A stretch of 38,985 nt of DNA from a virus, in IMG/VR virus record IMGVR_UViG_3300027911_000033, positions 1 to 38,985 of that record. One strand, 5' to 3'. A program made the translations under genes and the position numbers. Each line of letters opens with the position of its first letter. Within the stretch, counting starts at the first letter, position 1. Shown here in pieces: positions 1 through 9,456 of the stretch. Below the pieces are notes generated by a model, which was not told the DNA's origin, searched no databases, and saw nothing but the letters and a program-made list of their open reading frames with translations.

Positions 1-3000
1 AGTTGTGGAGTACCACTCACACCATTTACAATAAGTGCATTTCCACTGGCAGGATTGATAGTTGTAGGACCTGCCAAATAGTTTGCAGCAGATCCAGCCA
101 TATACAGGTTATACCTATTGGTTCCTGATGGAATATTTCCTTCGAAACCATAAGTGTAGGTACCACCAGTAAATCCAGAATCAACTGCATAAGCACTCAA
201 TACGGTTACAGTGGTATTCGCTCCGAAACTTGCCACCTGTGATTTGAATGTGTTGATACGTGGGATAGTATAAGGTGTAGCATTGGCATTAGTACTTACG
301 GCAGCAATGAAGTAATCACCACGGGCTGATGTACCCGTTCCGAATCCACCGACAGCAGCCACCAAGGAACTATAACCACCATAGTTGGGTGCTGTGCCAC
401 CAACTTGGAAAGGTGCTTGTCCTGAATCTAATGTGGTAGCAATCAGCAATGCGCCGGACGTTGGAGCAAATCTAGCAAATTCAGTTCCACCGTTATAGAA
501 TCTCATCCATGGTGCACCAATCTGCATATATCCCGTAGCAGCGGATAGTTGTGTATATGGTGAACCCGCATTGTCATATTGACCAAGTGTGAAGTGACTA
601 TTTGTACTTCCAGTGAATCCTTGGAATGCAGCGATAGTTCCTGATGAAGTACCAGAATTGGTATTCGTAATGATACTTGCACTATTACTGTTATAGTTTG
701 TTTGGAGTAAATATCCTGAACCAAGATTGGTTGTCGAAGTTCCGATTATAAGGTTATTTGCAAGATAGTTTACAGCAGATCCATCCATATACAGATTGTA
801 TACATTGTTACCTGCTGCAAATGATCCACGGAAACCATAGTTATTCGTGTAGATTGAGGTATTGGCAAATCCTCCACCAGCTTGGAATCCAACAGAAGTT
901 GTTGCAGTTGCTCCTGGTCCAATTGCTATCGCAGGACCTCTAGCTGCAAATCCAGTAATCGTTCCTACAGCAGCATTAGCAGCTAGTGTAGGATATGCTT
1001 TGAATGAGTCATAGTTTTGAGCATTACCAACACCTGTCAAGATGTTTGTGTCTGTTACAGCAGTAGAATAACCATTAGATAGATTAGCTGTGTTTGCCGT
1101 AAATAGCATTGTGAACACATTAGGCATACCAAAGGTAAGCGCACCAGGAATAACAATCGTGTTACTTCCAGGATTAAACGTCAATCCACCTTCCGCATAT
1201 AGAGCCACGTTACCAGTATTGGCAGCAGCAAACGGAATATACATTGTTTGGTTATTGTTATTTGCAGACAATGCAATACCATTAGCACTTGATGAGTATA
1301 CAGAGGAACTTGTGGCATCGATCTTCACAATACCCGTAGAAGTATTCACGGAGATATTGTTACCTGCTACGATACTCAGTACACCAGAGTTGTTTATTGT
1401 AACACCACCGGCAGTTGTGTGTGATGTGGAGATACCACTTCCTGCGTACACAGCATCTTCAAAAGAAGTCCAAGATGATGTTGATGTTGCATATAGTCCA
1501 ACAGATTCACCTACTGGCAAACTAAACGATGCATTAGCTACAGCACTATCCAGTGTAGCTCCAACTTGTGGATACACCAGTAGATTATTAGCAGAGTCAT
1601 TATTGATGATCCAATGTGTCTGACCAGATTGTGCAGGAACCGGAAGTATCACACCAGAACCAGCAGGTACCGATGAAACATTAGAATACATTGCATGAAT
1701 GGCAGTAGCGTTAGCTTGAACAGTTCCTGCGGCTGTTATTGTCTCTGTAGAGAATGACACATTTGAAGAAATCACCACATTTGACATAATCGCATTGGAA
1801 GCCAACACGATGTTACCATTGCCGGTTACGTTAGTGTTGATATCATTGATTGCCAACTGTACGTTCGTATCCAGTGAGGACAAGAAGTTCTGGAATCCAG
1901 TAGTTGTCAAGGACACTAGAGAAGCAGATCCAGAATTTCCTCCACCAATCAGTGAACTATTGATGGTAGATTTCTGAATGGTCACCAGGTAAATATATCC
2001 ACCACCCGAGTTGAATACCGTCAGATATCCAAGTTGAGCCGGTTGAAGTGCCAGAAGTTCATTGGTAGCCAGAGGTACCGTACCACCCGTAATAGCACTT
2101 GCAGCAGCTCCAGAGTTGGTGTAATCAGAATTACCAATGACACCAATATAGACTGGACCTGAGCCGGTGTTATTGTCATCCTTGATGGCATAGATGGTGT
2201 GATTGCCGTACTTACTTAATGAAGTGATAGTACCAGCATTGTTATACACCATAGGAGCCTGTACGGTGTTCGCATATTGAACCCATTGTCCTGAGGCATT
2301 CGTGTACATCCAACGAATGTTAATACCCACACCTCCTGTATCACTCAGAGTTGTTTGTAGTTCAGCATCATTGATTGTGGTTGTTCCGACGATAGACACT
2401 TCACGGTCGGTATTAGCACCACCAGTACCCGTGGTAACTCTCGTGATATTACCACCCGTACCCTGAATGATTGTTCCGATATTCTGGTGGACATATCCAA
2501 CGAATGTGGTACTTACGTTATAGTCATGGTCCTCTTTACAGACAATGGTGTTAGCACCATCATAGAATACCGTGAATAGTGGAATAAGTCCATTGTATAA
2601 ACTGGTGGAAGGACGACCAGATACCGCAGTATTCGAAATGAGACCAGCAGAGTTGATATAAATGAGTTGTGAACTGTGAGCCGGTAGTGTAACGCTCTGA
2701 GGTCCAGTGAATGCAATATTCTTGGAACCAATGAAGCCATTACCATTGGCACTCATGGTGAATGTGTTACCACTCAATGAATAGTATGGTGAAGCTGTCA
2801 TATACTGGTCATGTCCTGATTGGTCCAGGGAGTTCAGTGAGAAATCTAGTTGACCAATTGAGGTAAACACTGAGTTACTGGTGATTACGTTACCTGAATT
2901 AGGTTTGTCTAGATTAGGAAGAACCAAATCTGTGGTTGTTATGGTATTGGTTGAAGGATTGAAAGTCAATCCATTCGAAACATCAATAGAGTTATTTCCA

Positions 3001-5213
3001 CTATTTGCACTAACGAATGTTGGGAAGAAAGTGGCATTAGCATTGGTTACTGTGGTAGTAACATAGGATGCTACGTTAGCTCCAGTAACAGAAGTAACCG
3101 CAGGACCAACCCAGTAACCGGCAGAGTTCACAACAGGACCGAATCCTTGAATTGCGATAGATCCAGAGTTAGCTTGACCCAACACATTTAGTGTGTTAGT
3201 AGAAGGATTGAACAACAATCCTGATGTTACCTGTACAGCATTGTTTCCAGTGTTAGCTGCTGATAGATCAACGTAGAAGTTTGCGTTAGTTGACGTTCCA
3301 TTTACTTGAACGCCGTTAGCAGTATTTGCGTACACAGAGTTCAGATTATCAACCACAGTATTAGCGTTGATGGTAATCGATCCACCAAGATTTACTGAAC
3401 CTCCACCATTCAATCCTGTACCAGCAACGATAGTGATAGAGCTATTCACCAATCCTGCATTCGGTATTCCTGTGAGTGATGCACCAGATCCAATGAATGA
3501 GTTGGCCGTAATATTATAGGTGTTTAGGTTGACGTTACCTGTTGCTCCAGTATATGGAACAAAGATAACATTAGCAGTATTAGCATTCGTATTGCTTGAT
3601 GCAAAAGCAGCATTAGCCTCAGAGTATGCCAGATTGGCTACATTGAATGCCGCATTAGCTTGTGCATATGCCAAGTTAGCCGTCGAATATGCCGCATTGG
3701 CTTCCAGATATACAGTGTTGGCTTCTGAATATGCCAAATTTGCGATATTGAATGCCGCATTAGCTTGAGTATATGCTACATTGGCAATATTGAATGCTGC
3801 ATTGGCTTGAGTATATGATACATTGGCAATATTGAATGCTGCATTGGCTTGATTGAATACAACCGAGATATTCGTATTCTGAGTATTGGCTATACCTTCC
3901 AAATAGGAAACATTGGATGATATCCATGAACTCACATTAGCAATGTTATTCGCATTGGTGTTAGCAAGAATATAGGAAGCATTAGCATGGTCATATGCTG
4001 CATACATGAATGCGTTCTGAGTTAAATCTACTCCTTGAATAACACTGATTGCGTTATTTTGGGCAAGATCAACACCTTGGATTATCAGTATATCCGAGTT
4101 CTGGCCAGCATCAATTCCGAATAAAGTTACAATATTAGCGGCCGCGGTATTGGCTATTGATAGAGATAAGTTGATTTGTGAGTTTTGATATAGATCAACA
4201 CCCTGAATCACGGAAATCTCTGTATTCTGGAAAACATCTACTCCCTGAATTGCAGCTATAGCACTATTCTGAGTGGCATCGATAGCATACAGATTAGCCA
4301 AGTTTGCGGTAGTAACATTAGCTTCCGCAAAGGCAGATTGTGCATATGCTAGTATGTCAGTACCACTTATCAGTACCGTATTAGCCGATAGAGTACCCGT
4401 ATTCGGATTGAAGGTCAGATTATTCGATACATTGACCGCATTATTTCCAGAGTTGGCTGCTACAATAGTAGGGTAGAATAGTTGATTGCTAGTGTTACTG
4501 TTGATAGCAACCGAAGGAACACCTACAGCAGTTATAGTGATAGAACTTCCAAGATTGACACTTCCTGCACCAGAGATACCATTACCAGCAATGATGGTGA
4601 TCGCAGAGTTCACCAGAGCAGAGTTGGGTACATTAGAGAAGTTATTACCACTCAGGAAAGGAGTATTAGTCCAGCTTGGTGATAGTCCAGACACAAGAAC
4701 TTGGTTATTACTTCCGTGAGCAAGGAATGTGGTTACACCGGTGGCCGCTTGATATGGAATAGAACCCAAAAGTCCACCGGTGATGTTGTTTGCTTGTCCA
4801 ACATACGTAGCAGATGTGGCATTACCGATGAAGTTACCAACGAAGTTAGCAACAGTTAGTGTCTCGGTTCCTGGATTGTATTGGAAGAATGGATTAGCAG
4901 AAATGCCTTCCGATCCACTGAATCCAGATGCGAACAATGGATAGTATACACCCGATGCAGTTACCTCTGATATTGCAATCGATTCACCGGCTGATACCCA
5001 AGCAGTACCATTCCACGTTACGGTATTCTGTAAAGTAGAATCAAAGAACTTTCGTCCTACGAATAGTCCTGTGGTTGGTCTTTGTGCAGATGTGCCCGAT
5101 TGAGTCTGTGCTGTAACAACATTCAAAATCTGTTGTAATAGCTGATTCTCCTGTGGACTCTTAGATGGGTCATATGCAAGAACAAGTGGTAACGCTTGAT
5201 TTGGATTTGCCAT
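1..5213 (-). CDS. giant tail fibre protein, N-terminal part (3' end outside window)
   Basis: Reading leftward from ATG at 5213-5211, one frame stays open to the window edge, about 1,737 codons with no stop in the stretches I checked codon by codon. The start follows GAGGAAAA and lies 3 bases after the stop of the gp10-like gene. The N-terminus (RPTTGLFVGRKFFD, then TWNGTAWV) is typical of phage fibre attachment regions. The middle is Asn/Ala/Thr/Ser-rich and repetitive: IQGVDLxQN units, a heptad-like AYxxANAAFxxAN tract, and several LTFNPSTNT modules. Near the edge two related units, YNLYMDGSAVNYLA and YNLYMAGSAANYLA, appear. This is a repeat-built trimeric fibre or host-recognition protein. 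The family is inferred from composition and motifs. It may continue in the gene at the right edge of the window. Confidence 0.85.
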   Translation of the reverse strand, partial: MANPNQALPLVLAYDPSKSPQENQLLQQILNVVTAQTQSGTSAQRPTTGLFVGRKFFDSTLQNTVTWNGTAWVSAGESIAISEVTASGVYYPLFASGFSGSEGISANPFFQYNPGTETLTVANFVGNFIGNATSATYVGQANNITGGLLGSIPYQAATGVTTFLAHGSNNQVLVSGLSPSWTNTPFLSGNNFSNVPNSALVNSAITIIAGNGISGAGSVNLGSSITITAVGVPSVAINSNTSNQLFYPTIVAANSGNNAVNVSNNLTFNPNTGTLSANTVLISGTDILAYAQSAFAEANVTTANLANLYAIDATQNSAIAAIQGVDVFQNTEISVIQGVDLYQNSQINLSLSIANTAAANIVTLFGIDAGQNSDILIIQGVDLAQNNAISVIQGVDLTQNAFMYAAYDHANASYILANTNANNIANVSSWISSNVSYLEGIANTQNTNISVVFNQANAAFNIANVSYTQANAAFNIANVAYTQANAAFNIANLAYSEANTVYLEANAAYSTANLAYAQANAAFNVANLAYSEANAAFASSNTNANTANVIFVPYTGATGNVNLNTYNITANSFIGSGASLTGIPNAGLVNSSITIVAGTGLNGGGSVNLGGSITINANTVVDNLNSVYANTANGVQVNGTSTNANFYVDLSAANTGNNAVQVTSGLLFNPSTNTLNVLGQANSGSIAIQGFGPVVNSAGYWVGPAVTSVTGANVASYVTTTVTNANATFFPTFVSANSGNNSIDVSNGLTFNPSTNTITTTDLVLPNLDKPNSGNVITSNSVFTSIGQLDFSLNSLDQSGHDQYMTASPYYSLSGNTFTMSANGNGFIGSKNIAFTGPQSVTLPAHSSQLIYINSAGLISNTAVSGRPSTSLYNGLIPLFTVFYDGANTIVCKEDHDYNVSTTFVGYVHQNIGTIIQGTGGNITRVTTGTGGANTDREVSIVGTTTINDAELQTTLSDTGGVGINIRWMYTNASGQWVQYANTVQAPMVYNNAGTITSLSKYGNHTIYAIKDDNNTGSGPVYIGVIGNSDYTNSGAAASAITGGTVPLATNELLALQPAQLGYLTVFNSGGGYIYLVTIQKSTINSSLIGGGNSGSASLVSLTTTGFQNFLSSLDTNVQLAINDINTNVTGNGNIVLASNAIMSNVVISSNVSFSTETITAAGTVQANATAIHAMYSNVSSVPAGSGVILPVPAQSGQTHWIINNDSANNLLVYPQVGATLDSAVANASFSLPVGESVGLYATSTSSWTSFEDAVYAGSGISTSHTTAGGVTINNSGVLSIVAGNNISVNTSTGIVKIDATSSSVYSSSANGIALSANNNNQTMYIPFAAANTGNVALYAEGGLTFNPGSNTIVIPGALTFGMPNVFTMLFTANTANLSNGYSTAVTDTNILTGVGNAQNYDSFKAYPTLAANAAVGTITGFAARGPAIAIGPGATATTSVGFQAGGGFANTSIYTNNYGFRGSFAAGNNVYNLYMDGSAVNYLANNLIIGTSTTNLGSGYLLQTNYNSNSASIITNTNSGTSSGTIAAFQGFTGSTNSHFTLGQYDNAGSPYTQLSAATGYMQIGAPWMRFYNGGTEFARFAPTSGALLIATTLDSGQAPFQVGGTAPNYGGYSSLVAAVGGFGTGTSARGDYFIAAVSTNANATPYTIPRINTFKSQVASFGANTTVTVLSAYAVDSGFTGGTYTYGFEGNIPSGTNRYNLYMAGSAANYLAGPTTINPASGNALIVNGVSGTPQ
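3745..3870 (-). repeat. 42-bp tandem repeat inside the fibre gene
   Basis: The string ATATTGAATGC recurs at 3745, 3787 and 3829, exactly 42 bp apart, with near-identical sequence between. It encodes about 14 residues (two heptads) of the form YTQANAAFNIANVA. Looser copies extend to about 3600. The pattern suggests a trimeric coiled coil or stalk that grew by unit duplication. Confidence 0.8.
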
Positions 5214-5216
5214 GTA

Positions 5217-6953
5217 TTAGCTCTTTTTTCCTCGTCGCACTGTAAATGATCCAGACTTGATTACAAAAGGAACTGCCGAGGTTTGTATAAACTTCAACAC
5301 GAAATCCTTAGATGATCCTAGTCTATTCCAAACAACTCTCGGTCCTTTGTATTGTCCTACTTTACCGATAGAACATGGTCGTGGATTCTCAAAGGTGTTT
5401 CCATAGTCACGCGATACTTGCATGGTGATCTGTGGCGTATTCGAATCTCCAGTGGTAGGTAGTTGAGTTCCTTTTCCTATTTCCATATTCAGATACACTT
5501 CGGAAATACCAAACTCATTTCCACCATCATTCAGATGTATTGTCGTTGCTTCCCTACGGATGAAACTTCCATTATCTGTATAGTCATTTGAATTCAGGTA
5601 ATAGATGTTACCATTCACGCAATCTGATGCATATGAACAGTAGTTATACGAATAACCCAGTGAGGTCAGGTGTCGATTGTACTCATTCAGACCTGATTGT
5701 GCCTCATTCCAAATACCAGTGGTTGCATCGAAGTCAAAGGTACGATTTCCAGTTGGGAAAGTTATGCGATAAATCTCATGACCATCCAAGAAGAAACTAT
5801 AAGCCAATGCATCATTCACGGTAACAAATGAGTTGATGATGTTGTTGATATCTGGTGTCGAGATAACTTGTGGTTGAGTTCCACCACCAGCAATCACCAT
5901 TACTTGTGCTTCACCTTCAAAGTTCTGACCTAGGAATGCGATACCACCTTGGAAATGTGTACGTGACCACTTAGCAGCAAGACCGTAATCTTGTTGGGCA
6001 CCAGATGCACGTTGATATGGTGATGGTTGTGTTGACTGATCACTCCAGAATTCAAGTGACTTCTGACCAAAGATGATTACATAACCACCTGAGAATTGGT
6101 CAATAGCATTCACAGTATCACTTCTGGTTTCCATGGTATTCGTTGCAAGAGGTTGCCATTGGCTTCCATCTTGAGGAATACTTGGTAGCCATTGTCCTGT
6201 ACCTGCCTGTTCCGCAATGAAGTATCCATCATTACAGATAACCGTAGTAGCACCATTAGGGAATGCACCCCCAATTCGCACAGGAACCACTGAAGAAAGT
6301 GTATTTACAGTGCAGGTAAAGCCGGATCCGTTAGCAGAACTCAAATCTGTATTCAAGCAAGTCAGTACATCACCAGTATGATATCCGAATCCATTCGTTT
6401 CCATAACAACATTAGATACATTACCCAAGACATTCACAGTAACTTCGGCAGTGGCACCAGAACCGGATCCACCTGTCAACTGAATACCAGGATATGTTCC
6501 TTGAATATAGTTGTTACCTGATGTTGTAATGCTGACTGTGCTTATGACACCTTCATTGTTGGCAACATCTGTGGTTGACATTAGGTTGATATTCACACCA
6601 GACCATGCGCGAACCATCTGGCTCACGATAACGATATTTTCCAAATCAGTTACGGTGAAGGTCCATGGACCAGTTGTCACTGTTCCAAACAATGTCTGCA
6701 CATAGTTCACCGCGGTGTTTTGCTGTGGTGTCATGTTGAATGGGTTCATCACACTTGGATTATACCAAAGAAGTATAGAACTCAGTGCAGTACCCACATT
6801 AGCAATATCAGTAGATGTGATAGTAGCGGTTACATTAGCTGTAACTATCGGTGTTGAATATGCAGAGTCAGGACGAGCAATAGGAAACCTCTTGGAATAT
6901 GAGGCAGCCTGTAGCGATGTTCCTGTGGTGAATGGATCAGTAAGTGATGGCAT
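5217..6953 (-). CDS. gp10-like tail / packaged-DNA stabilization protein, C-terminal cistron
   Basis: 578 residues from ATG 6953, which overlaps the upstream stop as TAATG and follows GGGGAA. An alternative start at 6977 would overlap the upstream gene further. The last ~340 residues carry hallmarks of P22 gp10-type proteins: DGYFIAEQAGTGQW, then IIFGQKSLEFWSDQ, then a beta-rich region ending in basic residues (VRRGKKS). The first ~230 residues look like an addition: a Thr/Ser-rich stretch and a unit of the type GxxYxxGTYPGIQLTGGSGSGATAEV. In relatives I know, the N-terminal part encoded by the next gene upstream and this C-terminal part form one chain. Probable role: sealing the portal-adaptor channel or forming part of the tail hub. 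The family call is by motif resemblance. Confidence 0.7.
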   Translation of the reverse strand: MPSLTDPFTTGTSLQAASYSKRFPIARPDSAYSTPIVTANVTATITSTDIANVGTALSSILLWYNPSVMNPFNMTPQQNTAVNYVQTLFGTVTTGPWTFTVTDLENIVIVSQMVRAWSGVNINLMSTTDVANNEGVISTVSITTSGNNYIQGTYPGIQLTGGSGSGATAEVTVNVLGNVSNVVMETNGFGYHTGDVLTCLNTDLSSANGSGFTCTVNTLSSVVPVRIGGAFPNGATTVICNDGYFIAEQAGTGQWLPSIPQDGSQWQPLATNTMETRSDTVNAIDQFSGGYVIIFGQKSLEFWSDQSTQPSPYQRASGAQQDYGLAAKWSRTHFQGGIAFLGQNFEGEAQVMVIAGGGTQPQVISTPDINNIINSFVTVNDALAYSFFLDGHEIYRITFPTGNRTFDFDATTGIWNEAQSGLNEYNRHLTSLGYSYNYCSYASDCVNGNIYYLNSNDYTDNGSFIRREATTIHLNDGGNEFGISEVYLNMEIGKGTQLPTTGDSNTPQITMQVSRDYGNTFENPRPCSIGKVGQYKGPRVVWNRLGSSKDFVLKFIQTSAVPFVIKSGSFTVRRGKKS

Positions 6954-7411
6954 TATACATTCCCCGTTAGATAGCATAGTTTGTTGAGGAAGGAAATATC
7001 CAGATTCAATGCATCAACTGCTCCTTTGCTACCTGCTTGGATCAGTGCATAGTTGAACAGATATCCATAGAAGCCATCAACAATAATAACTTGTGTTTCA
7101 TTTATAGCCATGGAAACAGGAGTAGGAGTAGTGGAAGCAATCGCACCAATAACCGTATAACCCCCGTTCTGACAGACTTGATACACATTCGATCCAGAGA
7201 CCACATATAGGTATTCTCCTGCTTCTATCCATCCACGGATGGGTGATGTTGGGAGTGTAGTCCACAAGGTTAGCCCTGGTGTTCCACGAACACCTATCTT
7301 TGCCGTTTCACCTTCTTGAATCACTTCGAAGTAACAGTTCACTCGGCGTTGGGCCGATAGTGTAGGTGATATGGACTTTACTGATGCTCCAAATAGAGGT
7401 ACTTGTTTCAT
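6953..7411 (-). CDS. gp10-like tail / DNA stabilization protein, N-terminal cistron
   Basis: 152 residues. The start MKQVPLFGASVKSISPTLSA, then RRVNCYFEV, GTPGLTLW and LYVVSGSNVYQV, match the beginning of gp10-like stabilization proteins, as does VSMAINETQVIIVDGFYGYL near the end. The chain stops at about one quarter of the usual family length, and the rest of the family signature resumes ~230 codons into the following gene. It is coupled to its neighbours by TAATG overlaps at both ends (7411 and 6953), so the two halves are probably made together and may assemble as subunits. A broken ancestral gene is the alternative. Confidence 0.68.
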   Translation of the reverse strand: MKQVPLFGASVKSISPTLSAQRRVNCYFEVIQEGETAKIGVRGTPGLTLWTTLPTSPIRGWIEAGEYLYVVSGSNVYQVCQNGGYTVIGAIASTTPTPVSMAINETQVIIVDGFYGYLFNYALIQAGSKGAVDALNLDISFLNKLCYLTGNV

Positions 7412-7605
7412 TAGTCGTTATCCGGTCCTTTTATGGCCCAGTCATATGTCACAAAGACACGTTGACCGGCCGCGGTGTTCAAGATGTAGTTTGCTTGAGG
7501 TAGATTCCAGCGATCACCTTCGGTTTCACGTACCAACTGTGACCAGTCTACTTTACGTACAGTGACCTTATAACCCAAATTCTTGGTGTTGATTCCATTA
7601 CCCAT
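7411..7605 (-). CDS. small conserved-looking protein between adaptor and stabilization genes
   Basis: 64 residues starting MGNGINTKNLGYKV and ending AIKGPDND. It starts 3 bases beyond the stop of the gp4-like gene and its own stop overlaps the next start (TAATG), so it is embedded in the tail operon. It has no membrane segment, cysteines or motif I recognise. The tight coupling suggests a minor tail or assembly protein, but no function can be assigned. Confidence 0.65.
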   Translation of the reverse strand: MGNGINTKNLGYKVTVRKVDWSQLVRETEGDRWNLPQANYILNTAAGQRVFVTYDWAIKGPDND

Positions 7606-7607
7606 TG

Positions 7608-8669
7608 TTATCTCCAGTTAGGAATGTTAGTATCACCACGATTTCCTGGTTGGAAGAAATCTATACTTTTCCTATTGTTGGCATTGCGTGCAAAACGAAT
7701 AGAGGACATTTCAATCTCCTTCATTTCATTGGTCCATACCATATCGAACATAGGACCAATGTGCTTACCCAATCCATAGATCAGTGCCATTCCCCATTCC
7801 TTAGGGAAATACATTTCATCGGAAGGATTTACAAAGTCCTCAAACTCTGTCAGATAGAGAATAACGAGATACTTGGAAACATCCTGTGCGGCAGCCACAT
7901 CGGTGTGCAGATATCCAATACCCTGGCCATTGTTACCGTTTAGATGAGGTTCATAATACACACTTACGGGGTCACCAGTGTATCCCGGAGATTGCTTGGA
8001 AGGATTGTTCATCCAATCTTCCATGTTCACAAGACGTACCGGTGTATCTTCTCCGTTAGAATCACGGAGAACAACCTTTTCGATCACTTGCGGAGGACTT
8101 GCGATTGTACTGAAGGCATATACCACATTACCAATGCTGTTGGATGAAGCTGGAAGGGTACCTGCAATGGTGACTGTGTTAGCAGACGGGACATTGGTGA
8201 TCGTTGACCAGTACATGCTTCCGTTGTCTAGCTGAATGCCAATCACTTGGTTGTTAGCCAGGGGACCTGTCTGTGAGTCAGTGTCCGGCTGCATATTCAT
8301 TACGGCATTGGTGGTAGTTGCCACATGAATAGTGTTAGCTCCAGCAGGATTGGATCCTGTAGAGTTAGTCGTGGCAAAGTTATTGGTCCAACGTGATGCA
8401 CCGGTACCACCTGCTGAACCAAGGGTGTATGTACCGGTGTTTGTTGACAGGAACAAGAATCCCATCTTCCTGGAGAACATCTTTAGTCCAGGAGCGAAGT
8501 CATTCTTGGCAATCCATTGTTTCACCATCAGGTTCAGCATATCCCGACAGTCATTGTATTCTTCGGCTGTCAGTGATGCGTTATCACCTTGCTTACCAAT
8601 GATCTTGGCAGCCTTGGTGATAATCATGTCTTGGGTGACGGTGAATGAGGTGTTTCCAGATGTACTCAT
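7608..8669 (-). CDS. P22 gp4-like head-to-tail adaptor (tail accessory factor)
   Basis: 353 residues; ATG 8669 follows AAAGGA. The N-terminal helical part (ITKAAKIIGKQGDNASLTAE, then DMLNLMVKQWIAK) and the C-terminal region (DVSKYLVILYLTEFEDF, then FPKEWGMALIYGLGKHIG) match gp4-type adaptors, which bind the portal after packaging and carry the rest of the short tail. The protein is longer than P22 gp4 (about 166 residues) because of a beta-rich Asn/Thr-rich middle (about residues 75-190). A CATAAATA promoter motif lies 24 bases upstream. It is the first gene of a leftward operon running into the fibre. Confidence 0.8.
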   Translation of the reverse strand: MSTSGNTSFTVTQDMIITKAAKIIGKQGDNASLTAEEYNDCRDMLNLMVKQWIAKNDFAPGLKMFSRKMGFLFLSTNTGTYTLGSAGGTGASRWTNNFATTNSTGSNPAGANTIHVATTTNAVMNMQPDTDSQTGPLANNQVIGIQLDNGSMYWSTITNVPSANTVTIAGTLPASSNSIGNVVYAFSTIASPPQVIEKVVLRDSNGEDTPVRLVNMEDWMNNPSKQSPGYTGDPVSVYYEPHLNGNNGQGIGYLHTDVAAAQDVSKYLVILYLTEFEDFVNPSDEMYFPKEWGMALIYGLGKHIGPMFDMVWTNEMKEIEMSSIRFARNANNRKSIDFFQPGNRGDTNIPNWR

Positions 8670-8693
8670 ATAGGGTCCTTTTGGTTATCCCTA

Positions 8694-8701
8694 TATTTAT
8701 G
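8694..8701 (-). promoter_or_regulatory. late-promoter-like octamer CATAAATA (leftward)
   Basis: CATAAATATAGGG on the minus strand, 24 bases before the gp4-like start. One of 12 copies in the window, all between genes and pointing into a start codon. It resembles the T4 late promoter TATAAATA. Promoter activity is inferred. Confidence 0.6.
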
Positions 8702-8719
8702 ACTATCTGGATGTGTACC

Positions 8720-8854
8720 TTAGTGCGACTTCTTGGCCTTCCTCTTGACCGAATACGCGATTGCTACAGCTTGTTTCGGGTCTTTTCCGGCTTCGATTTC
8801 CTTCTTGACGTTTTCCTTGAAGGCTTCCTTAGATTTGCTTTTCTTCAATGGCAT
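8720..8854 (-). CDS. small basic protein (DUF6496-like)
   Basis: 44 residues: starts [20 protein letters not shown], continues with [20 protein letters not shown] and ends KSH. ATG 8854 follows a strong AGGAGG. This highly basic mini-protein pattern (KKGKSKxAF...[12 protein letters not shown]) is widespread and conserved in tailed phages, usually near structural genes, and is listed as DUF6496. The function is unknown. It lies between the adaptor gene and a small gene of the accessory cluster. Confidence 0.75.
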   Translation of the reverse strand: MPLKKSKSKEAFKENVKKEIEAGKDPKQAVAIAYSVKRKAKKSH

Positions 8855-8862
8855 ATTTCCTC

Positions 8863-9225
8863 CTATAAGTTGACTACATCGTTCAAAGTGTTATCTATTA
8901 GAACCTGAGAGTCGGATAGATCCCATGCACAGTAATACCACCAGGTATTGTCCATCTTCACGGAAACAAGGGTGTACCAGTGTCCCACCTCCAGTTTTCC
9001 ATAAGGAAACTTGGATTTTGCTGGAATGATGTGGTGATATTCACGACCTGTAGGATCAGTCTTGGAGATATAGGTCACCGAATCTTCCCATACGTCCACC
9101 ATACAGATAACCAGAGTGGAGAACTGAATGGGTTTCTTGGTGAGTTCCTTTACATTAGCCGCAAAGGTATCACGTTCCTTACGTAAGGTGTAGATTTCCT
9201 TACCTACATTTTCATCTTTGCTCAT
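8863..9225 (-). CDS. hypothetical protein with N-terminal coiled coil
   Basis: 120 residues. ATG 9225 is preferred over the upstream in-frame start at 9249 because CGGAGGAC sits directly before it. Residues ~5-35 ([20 protein letters not shown]) look like a short coiled coil. The rest is beta-rich with several aromatic residues ([20 protein letters not shown]). The start lies inside the 3' end of the upstream gene (14-base overlap), indicating translational coupling. No family was recognised. Confidence 0.65.
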   Translation of the reverse strand: MSKDENVGKEIYTLRKERDTFAANVKELTKKPIQFSTLVICMVDVWEDSVTYISKTDPTGREYHHIIPAKSKFPYGKLEVGHWYTLVSVKMDNTWWYYCAWDLSDSQVLIDNTLNDVVNL

Positions 9226-9415
9226 TGTAGTCCTCCGGAGGCAATCCATAGACTTCTTCCCTCAGGATAGACTCATAAAGTGCTGCTTGATTGTTCTGTA
9301 GCCATCTTCCTACTTTGAAGGCTTCGGTACGTTTCTTCTGAGCATTAGAACGATTCGGAGTAGACTTAGAGAGTTTCTTCTTCCATTCCTCGGTCTTTTG
9401 ATAGTTTGGGTTCAT
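9212..9415 (-). CDS. small basic hypothetical protein
   Basis: 67 residues (starts MNPNYQKTEEWKKKLSKSTP), rich in Lys, Arg and Asn. The first half, with PNRSNAQKKRTEAF, could bind nucleic acid, but no motif is definite. A CATAAATA motif lies 32 bases upstream, and its 3' end overlaps the following gene by 14 bases. Function not assignable. Confidence 0.6.
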   Translation of the reverse strand: MNPNYQKTEEWKKKLSKSTPNRSNAQKKRTEAFKVGRWLQNNQAALYESILREEVYGLPPEDYNEQR

Positions 9416-9447
9416 GTTATGTTCCTATATTTGTTATGCTATGCTTA

Positions 9448-9455
9448 TATTTATG
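9448..9455 (-). promoter_or_regulatory. late-promoter-like octamer CATAAATA (leftward)
   Basis: CATAAATATAAGC on the minus strand, 32 bases before the 9415 start and just past the stop of the 86-residue gene. Same motif as the other 11 sites. Confidence 0.55.
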
Positions 9456-9456
9456 G

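Noticed and set aside
7605-7943. A rightward 112-codon frame
   Set aside because: It lies wholly opposite the gp4-like gene, which has clear family features.
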